Positions 9,230-17,982 of a stretch of 64,000 bases of DNA are shown piece by piece. Under the pieces are notes generated by a model. The model made no database searches. It had not been told where the DNA came from and was given only the letters and a program-made list of their open reading frames with translations. The position numbers were made by a program, and so were the translations under genes. The stretch's first letter is position 1, and each line of letters starts with the position of its first letter. The DNA comes from Shinella sp. PSBB067 (GTDB taxonomy: Bacteria; Pseudomonadota; Alphaproteobacteria; Rhizobiales; Rhizobiaceae), in contig NZ_CP069303.1 in NCBI RefSeq assembly GCF_016839145.1, forward strand, positions 2,728,001 through 2,792,000, written 5' to 3'.

Positions 9230-9239
9230 ACCGATCGGT
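9230..9239. promoter_or_regulatory. Candidate PaaR/TetR operator downstream of the paaJ -10
   Basis: ACCGATCGGT is a perfect 10-bp palindrome within GACCGACCGATCGGTT. It lies just 3' of the predicted -10 of the paaJ promoter, at or near the transcription start. The ACCGA-TCGGT style fits TetR-family operators, and a PaaR-like gene is present at 609-1205. Assignment is by context only. Confidence 0.5.
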
Positions 9240-9243
9240 TATC

Positions 9244-9272
9244 TATTTAGCATTCAAAACATCACAAATCAA
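9244..9272 (-). promoter_or_regulatory. Predicted promoter of the paaJABCDE-paaZ operon
   Basis: Read on the minus strand, TTGATT (9272-9267) is followed after 17 bp by TAAATA (9249-9244), a good sigma-70-like pair. One arm of an inverted repeat occupies the spacer and a TetR-type palindrome lies just downstream of the -10. Confidence 0.55.
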
Positions 9273-9302
9273 CGGTACTTTTCCATAATTCTGTGATGTT
9301 TT
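9256..9302. promoter_or_regulatory. Candidate PaaX operator: wide inverted repeat
   Basis: AAAACATCACA (9256-9266) and TGTGATGTTTT (9292-9302) form a perfect 11-bp inverted repeat separated by 25 bp. Known PaaX operators of enterics and pseudomonads are also half-sites separated by more than 20 bp. The left arm lies between the -35 and -10 of the paaJ promoter and a PaaX-family gene follows at 9358, so this is a reasonable repression site. Confidence 0.5.
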
Positions 9303-9357
9303 AATCCTGCCATTCGCAGGATAGCACAGACAGGGCGTCTTTCGGGGGAAAAGTGCC

Positions 9358-10347
9358 TCAGACCGCCTCGCGCAACAGCGCAAGACGACGCAGCGTCGCC
9401 TCGCTCGCCTCCGGCAGCGGGCCGTCCGCGGTCACGAAATTGCGCGCGACATGCCGGTCGGCTTCCGGGGAGAGACGGATATAGAGACCGGTGAAGAGCC
9501 GGCGGGCCGCCTCGCCCGGCCAGTCCGCCGGAAGCGCGGCCTGCGGCAGGCGCGGATCGCGCAGCACGACGAGGCGATACTGGTGCACGAGCACGAGCCG
9601 GGCGACGAGGCTTTCGGCCGCGCTGAGCCGGTTCGTACCCTCAAGCAGGCCGGCAAGCGGGCCGAACCGCCCGAGGAAAGCGCGATAGGCATCGGCATGC
9701 TGGGCAAGGTTCCAGTGGTCCGCGGCGAAGGCTCCAAGGTCCCGCTCGCCGCTCAGCACCTCCGCCTTGAACACCACGGCCGGCTGCCGCAGCGGCGGCA
9801 AGGACCGCGCGCCGACCGCAAGCCGCGGGCCGAGCCGGGCATGGCCGGCCCGTTCGAGCACCTGCAGCGCCTCGTCGGGCGCCGCGCCGGTCAGATGCAC
9901 GAAATGCCAGTCCGCCGCCTCGGGCGGGCCGAAGAGCAGGCGGGCGGCGGCGGCGAATTCCGCGCGGGCCGGCGCTGCAAGGCGATAGAAGCTGCGCCGC
10001 CCTTCCCGCTCGCCGCAGAGCTGCCCCGCGGCGACGAGGCGCGAGACGGCGGTGCGCACCAGCGTCTCGCTGATGCCGACGGCGGCGCAGGTCTCGATGA
10101 GGTTGCCCGTCCACACGACATCGCCCCGCGGCTCCACCACGTCGCCGTAGATCGTGACGATGAAGCCGGCCGCCTTCAGCGGGCTTTCCGCAAGGATCGC
10201 CCGCAGGAGCGCCCCGAACGCGCTTTCCGCCCTCTGACTGTCATCAGGCAAACCGGTGCCCTCTTCGTTTCGCTTCGTGCGGAGGAGTAGCCCGAACGGG
10301 CCGCGACGGGAAGCCCCGGCCGCGCCGTTCCGCCGGGATCGGGACAC
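9358..10347 (-). CDS. paaX: PaaX-family transcriptional regulator
   Basis: Family repressor that in known cases responds to phenylacetyl-CoA. The winged-helix domain is seen in FIVTIYGDVVEPRGDVVWTG and ISETLVRTAVSRLVAAGQL plus GERRSFYRL-like GRRSFYRLAAPAR. A PaaX-type central and C-terminal domain follows (WHFVHLTGA; AESLVARLVLVHQYRLVVLRDPRLP). The start is uncertain: GTG at 10347 has GAGG 7 nt upstream but gives a 30-residue basic extension. A TTG at 10251 preceded by GAGGG would give a more typical N-terminus. It lies upstream of the paa operon on the same strand and divergent from the GGDEF/EAL gene. Confidence 0.82.
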   Translation of the reverse strand: MSRSRRNGAAGASRRGPFGLLLRTKRNEEGTGLPDDSQRAESAFGALLRAILAESPLKAAGFIVTIYGDVVEPRGDVVWTGNLIETCAAVGISETLVRTAVSRLVAAGQLCGEREGRRSFYRLAAPARAEFAAAARLLFGPPEAADWHFVHLTGAAPDEALQVLERAGHARLGPRLAVGARSLPPLRQPAVVFKAEVLSGERDLGAFAADHWNLAQHADAYRAFLGRFGPLAGLLEGTNRLSAAESLVARLVLVHQYRLVVLRDPRLPQAALPADWPGEAARRLFTGLYIRLSPEADRHVARNFVTADGPLPEASEATLRRLALLREAV

Positions 10348-10456
10348 GCCGTCGCCTCGTCAGCAAATATTAAGCTGCATCTGCCATCGTCCCCCGATAG
10401 CCGGGATCCGGGCACGCCCGTCCACGGCACCAGCGCGCGGAGAAAAACGAAACGCG

Positions 10457-13120
10457 ATGAACGACCGGACTGCGCCATTTTCCTTCCGAGGACTGGGATA
10501 TTACGTCCCCGCCATCGTGGTCGCGTTCGCCGTCCTGATCGCCGCCGTCCTCGTCGACGGCCAGAAGCGCCGGCTGGAGGAGGAGTATCTGCGCTCCTTC
10601 ACGACGGAGCAGCTCGGCCTCCTGCGCTCGCGCCTGCAAGGCAACATCCTCGGTGACATCAAGCTGGTCCAGGGCCTCGTCGCGGCCTTCTCGACCGAGC
10701 CGGACATGTCGCCGGAGCGTTTCGACACCCTGTCCGGCCGCGTCTTCCGCGATGCTGCCCAGTTGCGCAATCTCGCCATCGCACCGGATTTCGTCGTCTC
10801 CCGTGTCTATCCGCTGAAGGGCAACGAGCGCAGCCTCGGGCTCGACTATCGCAAGAACGAACGCCAGCGCGCGGCCGCCATGCAGGTGCAGGAACTCGAC
10901 CGCCTGATCGTCACCGGCCCGGTCGATCTCGTGCAGGGCGGACGCGGCCTGATCGCGCGCTACCCGATCCACACCGGCAGCAACGACGCCTTCTTCGGCA
11001 TCGCCTCCGCCGTGATCGACCTCGACAGGCTGCTCGCCGGCAGCGGCTTCACGGACGACATGCGCATTGCCGCCTCGATCTCCAGCCAGCCGCATGACGG
11101 CGGCGAGGCGAAAAGCGTCTTCGGCAGTGCTGCTACGGTCGATGCCGATCCGGTCGTGATGACCATCGACATCGGCCACGAGGTCTGGACCATGTCGGCG
11201 GCCCCGCTGAACGGCTGGCATCAGGCGCCCGCCGATCTCGGCCTCTTCCGCGGCGGCCTCGCGCTGCTCGCCGTCATCATCGTCGCGCCCATCTTCTGGG
11301 TCGGCTACCTGATGAAGGACCGGCATCGCCATATCCGTGCCCTGCAGGACCGCGAGGAACGGCTGGAGACCGTCTCGCAGCGCCTCCAGCTCGCCCTGGA
11401 CGCCTCGCAGGTCGGCGTCTGGGAATACGATACGCAGACCGATGCCCTCTCCTGGGACGCGCGCATGCGCGAGCTCTACAACGTGCCGCCGGCCCAGCCG
11501 ATCTGCAGCTACGAGGACTGGCGCTCGGCGCTTCATCCCGATGACCTTGAGGATGCCGAACGCGTCTTCGCAGACGCCGTCGAGAGGGAAAAGCCCTATA
11601 TCACCGAGTTCCGCGTGCTGCGGCGCGACGGCGGGATCCGTCATATCCGGGCGCACGGCATGACCTACCGCACCGCCTCCGGCGCCAAACGCATCGTCGG
11701 CGCCAACTGGGACGTGACCGGGGACATCCGGCTGCACGCCGAGTTGCTGCAGGCCAAGCTGACGGCCGAGGCGCAGAACCGGGCGCTCGAGGAGGCCCGC
11801 CGCGTCATGGAGCACAATTCGCTGCACGACGCATTGACCCGCCTGCCGAACCGCCGCTTCCTCGACCAGCGGCTCGCCCTTGCCGGCGACGACGGTTCCC
11901 CGCTGACGCTGCTGCACATCGACCTCGACCGCTTCAAGGACATCAACGACACGCTCGGCCATGCCGCCGGCGACGCGGTGCTGAAGCAGGCGGCCGGCGT
12001 GCTGCGCGCCCATGTGCCGCCCGAGGATTTCATCGCCCGCATCGGCGGCGACGAGTTCGTGCTGCTGTCGCGCCGCGACCCGGCAGAGGCCGACTTCCCT
12101 GCCCTTTCCGCACGCCTCATCGAGGCGATCAGCGAGCCGATGGCGATCCGGGGTCACGACTGTCGCATCGGCGCGAGCATCGGCATCGCCACGCGCAACG
12201 ATGCCGAGGAATCGGCCGAGCAGCTCCTCGTCAACGCCGACCTCGCGCTCTACGAGGCCAAGCGCCGCGGCCGCAATCGCGTCGAGGCCTTCAACGACGA
12301 ATTGCGCCTGCGCACCGTCGAGGTGAAGCGCCTTGGCGACGACATCCTGCGCGGCCTGGAGCAGCGCGAGTTCCGTCCCTTCTTCCAGCCGCAGTTCGAC
12401 GCCGAGACGCTGGAGATCGTCGGCGTCGAGGCCCTCGCCCGCTGGGAGCACCCGACGCGCGGCTTCATCCCGCCCGACATGTTCCTGCCGGTCGCCGAAA
12501 GCCTCAACGTCGTGGCGCAGATCGACGAGGCGATCCTCGAGCAGGCGCTCTTCCAGACCATCCGTTGGGAGGCCCAGGGCCTCGACATCCCGCGCGTCTC
12601 GGTCAACGTCTCCTGCCAGCGCCTGCACGACGAGGGCCTGATCGAGAAGCTGAAGGCGATGAACATCCGCCCCGGCTCGCTCACCTTCGAGCTGCTGGAA
12701 TCGATCTCCTTCGACACGGCGGACGATGGGCTGAAGCGGGCGATCGACCAGATCAAGGCGCTCGGCATCGATATCGAGATCGACGATTTCGGCAGCGGCC
12801 ACGCCTCCATCGTCAGCCTCCTGGAACTCTCGCCCAAGCGGCTGAAGATCGACCGCCGGCTGATCCAGCCGCTGCTGGAATCGACCGCCCAGCAAAGCCT
12901 CGTCCATTCCATCATCGACATCGGCAAGGTGCGCGGCATCGAGACCGTCGCCGAAGGGGTCGAGACGATGGCGCACGCCGAGCTGCTGCGCCGTCTCGGC
13001 TGCCAGGTCCTGCAGGGCTACGCCTTCGCGCGCCCGATGGCCGGCGAGGATTTCCTCGCCTTCGCCAAGAGGCGCGCCTGGATGCCGTCGGCGGGCCTCA
13101 GCCCGGCAGGAGCGCGCTGA
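10457..13120 (+). CDS. Membrane CHASE-PAS-GGDEF-EAL c-di-GMP signalling protein
   Basis: An 887-residue bifunctional-type cyclic-di-GMP enzyme. Order: membrane helix (about 14-34), periplasmic CHASE-like sensor domain, second helix (about 266-287), short coiled coil, PAS domain (about 305-425), GGDEF domain with an intact GGDEF loop near residue 530 and ALYEAKRRGRNR, and EAL domain with EALARW near 657. The EAL domain also has DDFGSGHAS and an EGVE motif. All key catalytic signatures of both domains are present, so cyclase and phosphodiesterase activity are both possible; direction cannot be told. The start ATG 10457 was chosen because the protein then begins directly before the first helix. 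Its 3' end overlaps the convergent CofD-like gene by 23 bp. Confidence 0.9.
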   Translation: MNDRTAPFSFRGLGYYVPAIVVAFAVLIAAVLVDGQKRRLEEEYLRSFTTEQLGLLRSRLQGNILGDIKLVQGLVAAFSTEPDMSPERFDTLSGRVFRDAAQLRNLAIAPDFVVSRVYPLKGNERSLGLDYRKNERQRAAAMQVQELDRLIVTGPVDLVQGGRGLIARYPIHTGSNDAFFGIASAVIDLDRLLAGSGFTDDMRIAASISSQPHDGGEAKSVFGSAATVDADPVVMTIDIGHEVWTMSAAPLNGWHQAPADLGLFRGGLALLAVIIVAPIFWVGYLMKDRHRHIRALQDREERLETVSQRLQLALDASQVGVWEYDTQTDALSWDARMRELYNVPPAQPICSYEDWRSALHPDDLEDAERVFADAVEREKPYITEFRVLRRDGGIRHIRAHGMTYRTASGAKRIVGANWDVTGDIRLHAELLQAKLTAEAQNRALEEARRVMEHNSLHDALTRLPNRRFLDQRLALAGDDGSPLTLLHIDLDRFKDINDTLGHAAGDAVLKQAAGVLRAHVPPEDFIARIGGDEFVLLSRRDPAEADFPALSARLIEAISEPMAIRGHDCRIGASIGIATRNDAEESAEQLLVNADLALYEAKRRGRNRVEAFNDELRLRTVEVKRLGDDILRGLEQREFRPFFQPQFDAETLEIVGVEALARWEHPTRGFIPPDMFLPVAESLNVVAQIDEAILEQALFQTIRWEAQGLDIPRVSVNVSCQRLHDEGLIEKLKAMNIRPGSLTFELLESISFDTADDGLKRAIDQIKALGIDIEIDDFGSGHASIVSLLELSPKRLKIDRRLIQPLLESTAQQSLVHSIIDIGKVRGIETVAEGVETMAHAELLRRLGCQVLQGYAFARPMAGEDFLAFAKRRAWMPSAGLSPAGAR

Positions 13121-14237
13121 CGACGTCGGCGACGGCCCGGCCGTCGTGATGGCCGCGCTGCCAGGCATCCTCGAACTCGCCGATGACGGCCTCCGCGCCG
13201 AGCCGCATGCAGGTTTCCTCCAGCGCCCCGTTGCCGAGATAGGCAAAGGCCCCGACGGTCTTTTCGAAGGGCAGGAGCTGGCGGTTGGCGAGGATATGGG
13301 TGAACGGCCGCGCCTCCGCCCCGCCGCGCTCCCGCCAGAGCGCGCCGGCAATATCGAGCATGCGTGCCAGATCGAGCCCGCGGGTTTCCCGGCATTGCAG
13401 GATATTGCCGATGAAGACGCGGCGGGCATGCACGTTCCGCGCGATCGCCGGCACGATGCCCTCGACGAGGAAATGCGGCAGGACGCTGGTGAAGAAGCTG
13501 CCCGGCCCGAAGACGATGGCATCGGCGCTTTCAAGGCTTTCCAGCACGGCGTCATTGGCCGGCACCGCGCCGCCCGCCGCCGAGAGCGCGATCTCGCGGA
13601 TGCCCGCCCGGCCGGCCCCCTCCTCCAGCGCCGTCACCCGGTGCTGCCCCTCCACCCGCGTGCCGTCGTTCAGCACCGCGGAAAGATCGACGCCGTCCGT
13701 GGTCGTGGACGGCCAGACATGGCCAGTGATGTCGCAGAGCTTGCGGAAGACGAAGATGGCGGTGTTGATGTCGCGGTTATGCGCGAGATGCGCGCCGGTG
13801 AGGATGAAGTTGCCGATGCTGCCGTTGCGGAAATCGAAGTCCGCGCCGATCGCCGCGCGGAAGGTGCGCAGGTAATTGAGGATCGCGCCGCGCAGCCCCG
13901 GCTCCATGCGCTCCAGCAGCGGATGGCGGCCTTCGGCATAGAGCGCGAACTCGGTGCAGGCATCCGCCTGCGTGCCGCTGGTCAGGCGCGCATTGCACAC
14001 CTTCACCACGTCGCCCGCGCGGCCCTCGCCATGCGCCATGGTCATCAGCGCCTGGCGGATATCGCCGACGGCGAGCACCCCAAGGCTTTCACGGATCACC
14101 TTGGAACTGCCGCCGCTGTCCCAGGCCGGCACGATGCGGGTCAGCCGCACCGGCTTGGACAGAAGCGCCAGGTTGGTCGAGCGGCACGCGGTGCCGCCCG
14201 AAAAGAGCACGATATGCGGCAAGCGGCTCTCGGCCAT
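13098..14237 (-). CDS. CofD/YvcK-family protein
   Basis: A 379-residue member of the CofD/YvcK superfamily (2-phospho-L-lactate transferase / gluconeogenesis-factor fold). Family features are the N-terminal FSGGTACRSTNLAL nucleotide loop, VVPAWDSGGSSKVIRE-like IVPAWDSGGSSKVIRE, the NGSIGNFILTGA segment and ADAIVFGPGSFFTSVLPHFLVEGI. YvcK proteins affect cell-wall and central carbon metabolism, CofD makes F420 precursors; no other F420 gene is visible here, so the substrate is unknown. It starts 21 bp after the peptide transporter ATPase gene and is probably in the same transcript. Confidence 0.8.
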   Translation of the reverse strand: MAESRLPHIVLFSGGTACRSTNLALLSKPVRLTRIVPAWDSGGSSKVIRESLGVLAVGDIRQALMTMAHGEGRAGDVVKVCNARLTSGTQADACTEFALYAEGRHPLLERMEPGLRGAILNYLRTFRAAIGADFDFRNGSIGNFILTGAHLAHNRDINTAIFVFRKLCDITGHVWPSTTTDGVDLSAVLNDGTRVEGQHRVTALEEGAGRAGIREIALSAAGGAVPANDAVLESLESADAIVFGPGSFFTSVLPHFLVEGIVPAIARNVHARRVFIGNILQCRETRGLDLARMLDIAGALWRERGGAEARPFTHILANRQLLPFEKTVGAFAYLGNGALEETCMRLGAEAVIGEFEDAWQRGHHDGRAVADVVSALLPG

Positions 14238-14258
14238 CCCGTCTCCTGCGTTTGGGTC

Positions 14259-15875
14259 TCACGGCCCGATATTGTAGGCCGCGCCGATCAGGGTCTTGGT
14301 ATAGGCCTCCCGCGGCGCGCTGAAAATGGCATCCGTCGGCCCTTCCTCGACGATCTTCCCGTCCTTCATCACCACGACATAGTCGGACATGGCGCGCACC
14401 ACCGAAAGATCGTGGCTGATGAAGACATAGGAAAGGCCGTGGCGTGACTGGAGATCGCGCAGGAGCTCGATCACCTGGCCCTGCACGGAGCGGTCGAGCG
14501 CGGAGGTCGGCTCGTCCAGCACCACCGCCTGCGGCTTGAGGATCATCGCCCGGGCAATCGCGATGCGCTGGCGCTGGCCGCCGGAGAATTCGTGCGGATA
14601 GCGGTTGCGCGCGGCGGGATCGAGCCCGACCTCCTTCAGCGCCGCGATCGCCCGCCTGTCGCGGTCGGCCCGCGAAAGCTGGGGTTCGTGCACGTAGAGC
14701 CCCTCCGTGACGATCTCGCCCACCGTCTGGCGCGGCGAGAGCGAGCCGTAGGGATCCTGGAAGACGAGCTGCATGCCGCGCCGGAGCGGCCGCATGCCCG
14801 TGCGGTCGAGATGGGAAATGTCCGTCCTGCCGAAACGATAGGCCCCCTCGCTGGAGATGAGCCGCAGCAGCGCCCGCCCCAGCGTCGACTTGCCGGAGCC
14901 GGACTCGCCCACCACGCCGATGGTCTGCCCCTCGCGCAGGCTGATCGTGACGTTGTCGACGGCGCGGAAGGTCGATGCCTTCGTCTTGAGGAACCCGCCG
15001 TCGATCCTGTAGTCGACCACGACGTTGCGGCCTTCGAGGATGATCGGCGCATCGTCCGGCGGCGGCGCCTTGCGGCCCGAAGGCTCGGCCTCGATCAGCA
15101 TGCGGGTATAGTCGGCCTTCGGAGCGTCGAAGATCGCCGCCGTCGCGCCCTGCTCCACCACTTCCCCGCGCCGCATGACGACGACGCGCTCGGCGAAATG
15201 CCGGACGATGCCGAGGTCGTGCGTGATGAGCACGATCGCCATGTCGAAGCGCTTCTGCAGGTCGCGCAGGAGTTTGAGGATCTGCGCCTGGATCGTCACG
15301 TCGAGCGCCGTCGTCGGCTCGTCGGCGATCAGGATATCCGGCTCGTTGGCGAGCGCCATGGCGATCATGACGCGCTGGCGCTGGCCGCCGGACATTTCAT
15401 GCGGGTAGCTGTCGATGCGGCGTTCCGGGTCGGGAATACCGACGAGCTTCAGCAATTCAAGAACGCGCGGGCGCGCCTGCTTCCGCGTGCCGCCGCGGTG
15501 ATGCACGATCACCTCGGCGATCTGCCTGCCGACGGGATAGAGCGGATCGAGCGAGGTCATCGGCTCCTGGAAGATCATGGTGATCTTCGCGCCGCGAATC
15601 TCGTTGAGCGCCTTCGGGGCAAGCCCGACCATCTCCCGGCCGCGGTATTTCGCGGAGCCCGAGACGCGGCCGTTCGCGGCGAGCAGGCCCATGATGCCCA
15701 TCATGGTCTGGCTCTTGCCGGAGCCGGATTCGCCCACCACCGCCAGCGTTTCGCCGGGGCGGACGTCAAGGTCGATGCCCTTGACGGCGTCGACGTCACC
15801 GTCCGGCGTTGTGAAGGAGACCTTGAGGTCCCGGACGGCAAGGATCGGTTCCATGGTCTCTCTGGTCTCTGCCAT
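14259..15875 (-). CDS. Oligopeptide/dipeptide ABC transporter, fused double ATPase
   Basis: A 538-residue fusion of two OppD/OppF-type nucleotide-binding domains. Each half has its own Walker A ([10 protein letters not shown] and GESGSGKST), signature (MSGGQRQRV and FSGGQRQRI) and Walker B ([12 protein letters not shown] and [12 protein letters not shown]). It powers the permeases encoded directly upstream, with only one base between genes. An internal ATG at the eighth codon (MEPILAV) is an alternative start. Single-chain DF fusions are common in alphaproteobacterial peptide and related transporters. Confidence 0.93.
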   Translation of the reverse strand: MAETRETMEPILAVRDLKVSFTTPDGDVDAVKGIDLDVRPGETLAVVGESGSGKSQTMMGIMGLLAANGRVSGSAKYRGREMVGLAPKALNEIRGAKITMIFQEPMTSLDPLYPVGRQIAEVIVHHRGGTRKQARPRVLELLKLVGIPDPERRIDSYPHEMSGGQRQRVMIAMALANEPDILIADEPTTALDVTIQAQILKLLRDLQKRFDMAIVLITHDLGIVRHFAERVVVMRRGEVVEQGATAAIFDAPKADYTRMLIEAEPSGRKAPPPDDAPIILEGRNVVVDYRIDGGFLKTKASTFRAVDNVTISLREGQTIGVVGESGSGKSTLGRALLRLISSEGAYRFGRTDISHLDRTGMRPLRRGMQLVFQDPYGSLSPRQTVGEIVTEGLYVHEPQLSRADRDRRAIAALKEVGLDPAARNRYPHEFSGGQRQRIAIARAMILKPQAVVLDEPTSALDRSVQGQVIELLRDLQSRHGLSYVFISHDLSVVRAMSDYVVVMKDGKIVEEGPTDAIFSAPREAYTKTLIGAAYNIGP

Positions 15876-15876
15876 G

Positions 15877-17007
15877 TCAGCGGTCCTTCGGATCGAACGC
15901 GTCGCGCAGGCCGTCGCCGACGAAGTTCAGCGAGAAGAGCGTGACGACGAAGAAGATGGCGGGGAAGACGAGCAGCCACGGCGCCGACTGGATGTTGTTG
16001 GCGCCTTCCGCGATCAGCGAGCCCCAGCTCGTCAGGGGCGCCTGCACGCCGAGGCCGAGGAAGGAGAGGAAGCTTTCGAGCAGGATCACCTTCGGCACGA
16101 TGACCGTTACGAAGATGACGACCGGGCCGATGGTGTTGGGGATGACATGCCGGCGGATGATCTGCCAGTCCGTCAGCCCGAGCGCTTCCGCCGCCCCGAT
16201 GAATTCCCGCCGTTTCAAGGACAATGTCTGGCCGCGCACGATGCGGGCCATGTCGAGCCATTCCACCGCCCCGATGACGATGAAGATCAGCACGAAGCTG
16301 CGCCCGAAGAAGACGACGAGCACCACGACGAGAAAGACGAAGGGCAGCGAATAGAGGATTTCGACGAAGCGCATCATCACATTGTCGACGCGCCCGCCCA
16401 TATAGCCGGAGATCGCGCCATAGACGACGCCGATGCCGAGCGAGACGAGGCTGGCAAGAAGCCCGACGGCAATAGAGATCTGCCCACCGAGCATGACGCG
16501 CGCCATGAGGTCGCGCCCGTTGGTATCCGTGCCGAACAGGAAATATTCCCGGTCGACGATGCCGGTCAGCGTCAGCTTGCGGCCGTCGTCGTCGGTGGAG
16601 ACGACCGCGGTCCTGTCGAACTCGTTGGCGCGGTCGAAATAGCGTGTCGTGCGCGGATCGATCGGGTCCTTCGCCGTCACGACCGCCGTGAAGGTCTCGC
16701 CCTCGACGGAGAAGGACTGGAGCTCGACGCGCGCCCGCCCCGCCACGCTCTTCATCGCCTCCTCCAGCGCATCGGCGCCCGGCCGCGGCTCGAGGCTCGG
16801 CGGCGTCGTGACATAGGAGGAGAAGACCTGGTCGTAGCTGTGGCTGATGAAGAACGGGCCGAGGAAGGAGAAGCAGGCGATCAGCACCAGCATGACGCTG
16901 CCCGCCATGGCCGGCCGGTTGCGGCGGAAGCGCAGAAGCGCGAGCTGGAAGAGGCTACGCCCTTTGACGTCGCGCTCGGGCGCGGGGGAGACGACGGCGT
17001 CAGTCAT
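15877..17007 (-). CDS. Peptide ABC transporter permease, OppC type
   Basis: A 376-residue inner-membrane permease with an N-terminal helix followed by a long periplasmic insert (about residues 55-170). A standard BPD_transp_1 domain follows, whose EAA loop reads EFIGAAEALGLTDWQIIRRHVIPNTIGPVV. The extended insert is typical of OppC proteins of the YejE/OppC group. It overlaps the upstream OppB gene by 8 bp, indicating translational coupling. Confidence 0.92.
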   Translation of the reverse strand: MTDAVVSPAPERDVKGRSLFQLALLRFRRNRPAMAGSVMLVLIACFSFLGPFFISHSYDQVFSSYVTTPPSLEPRPGADALEEAMKSVAGRARVELQSFSVEGETFTAVVTAKDPIDPRTTRYFDRANEFDRTAVVSTDDDGRKLTLTGIVDREYFLFGTDTNGRDLMARVMLGGQISIAVGLLASLVSLGIGVVYGAISGYMGGRVDNVMMRFVEILYSLPFVFLVVVLVVFFGRSFVLIFIVIGAVEWLDMARIVRGQTLSLKRREFIGAAEALGLTDWQIIRRHVIPNTIGPVVIFVTVIVPKVILLESFLSFLGLGVQAPLTSWGSLIAEGANNIQSAPWLLVFPAIFFVVTLFSLNFVGDGLRDAFDPKDR

Positions 17008-17923
17008 GGCGCACCCTCGGATCGAGCAGGCCGTAGACGATGTCGACAGCCAAATTGAAGACGATGACGAAGATGGCGATCAGCACGACCGTGCCCATCA
17101 CGAGCGTATAGTCGCGATTGATCGCGCCGAGCACGAAATAGCGCCCGACGCCGGGAATGGTGAAGATCGTCTCGACGACGGCCGAGCCGGTCAGGAGCGC
17201 CGCCGCGCAGGGCGCGAGATAGGAGACGACCGGCAGCATGGCGCCGCGCATGGCATGCACCACGACCACCGACTTCGCCGGCAGGCCATAGGCCCGCGCG
17301 GTGCGGATATGGTCGGTGCGCAGCGCCTCGATCATCGAGCCGCGCGTCAGACGCGCGAAGACCGCGAGCTGCGGCAGCGCCAGCGCGATCATCGGCAGGA
17401 TGAGGAAGCGCATCGACCCGTCGCCCCAGCCGCCGGCCGGCAGCCAGGCGAGCACGATGGCGAAGATCAGCGTCAGCACCGGGCCGACGACGAAGTTCGG
17501 AACCGTGACGCCGACGGTGGCGACCGACATGACGGCGAAGTCGAGCACGCTGTTCTGCCGCAGCGCCGCGATGGTGCCGACGATGACGCCGCCAATGAGC
17601 GCCAGCAGCAGCGCGTAGAAGCCGAGCTCGATCGAATAGGGCAGGCCCTTGCCGATGAGTTCGGCGACCGTGTTGTCCTTGTAGATGTAGCTCGGGCCGA
17701 AATCGCCGGTCACGGCATTGCCGATATAGGTGAGGTACTGTCGCCAGAGCGGCTGATCGAGCTGGTAGGCCCGCATCAGGTTTTCCATCGTGGCGGGCGG
17801 CAGGGGGCGTTCGAGATTGAACGGGCCGCCGGGCGCAAAGCGCATCAGAAAGAACGAAATGGTGACGACGATGAACAGCGTCGGCACGGCGCTTGCGAGG
17901 CGCCGCAGAACGAAGGCAAGCAT
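17000..17923 (-). CDS. Peptide ABC transporter permease, OppB type
   Basis: A 307-residue permease starting with a hydrophobic helix (LRRLASAVPTLFIVVTISFFL) typical of OppB/DppB. The C-terminal half has the EAA loop MIEALRTDHIRTARAYGLPAKSVVVVHAMRGAMLPV. It makes a heterodimer with the downstream OppC protein. It follows the binding-protein gene after a gap that holds a 12-bp hairpin. Confidence 0.92.
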   Translation of the reverse strand: MLAFVLRRLASAVPTLFIVVTISFFLMRFAPGGPFNLERPLPPATMENLMRAYQLDQPLWRQYLTYIGNAVTGDFGPSYIYKDNTVAELIGKGLPYSIELGFYALLLALIGGVIVGTIAALRQNSVLDFAVMSVATVGVTVPNFVVGPVLTLIFAIVLAWLPAGGWGDGSMRFLILPMIALALPQLAVFARLTRGSMIEALRTDHIRTARAYGLPAKSVVVVHAMRGAMLPVVSYLAPCAAALLTGSAVVETIFTIPGVGRYFVLGAINRDYTLVMGTVVLIAIFVIVFNLAVDIVYGLLDPRVRHD

Positions 17924-17944
17924 GACCAGGACTCCCCAGGAACG

Positions 17945-17974
17945 CGCCGCGCGGCCTTAACGGGCCGCGCGGCG
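17945..17974 (-). terminator. 12-bp hairpin between binding-protein and permease genes
   Basis: CGCCGCGCGGCC (17945-17956) pairs perfectly with GGCCGCGCGGCG (17963-17974) around a 6-nt loop. With no T-run it is more likely an mRNA 3'-end stabiliser or partial terminator that keeps the binding protein in excess over the permease. Confidence 0.6.
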
Positions 17975-17982
17975 GCAGCGGA

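Noticed and set aside
10370-13555. A frame of over 1000 codons open on the minus strand opposite the GGDEF/EAL gene
   Set aside because: It is an antisense shadow from high G+C codon use; it has no domain, while the plus strand encodes clear GGDEF and EAL motifs.
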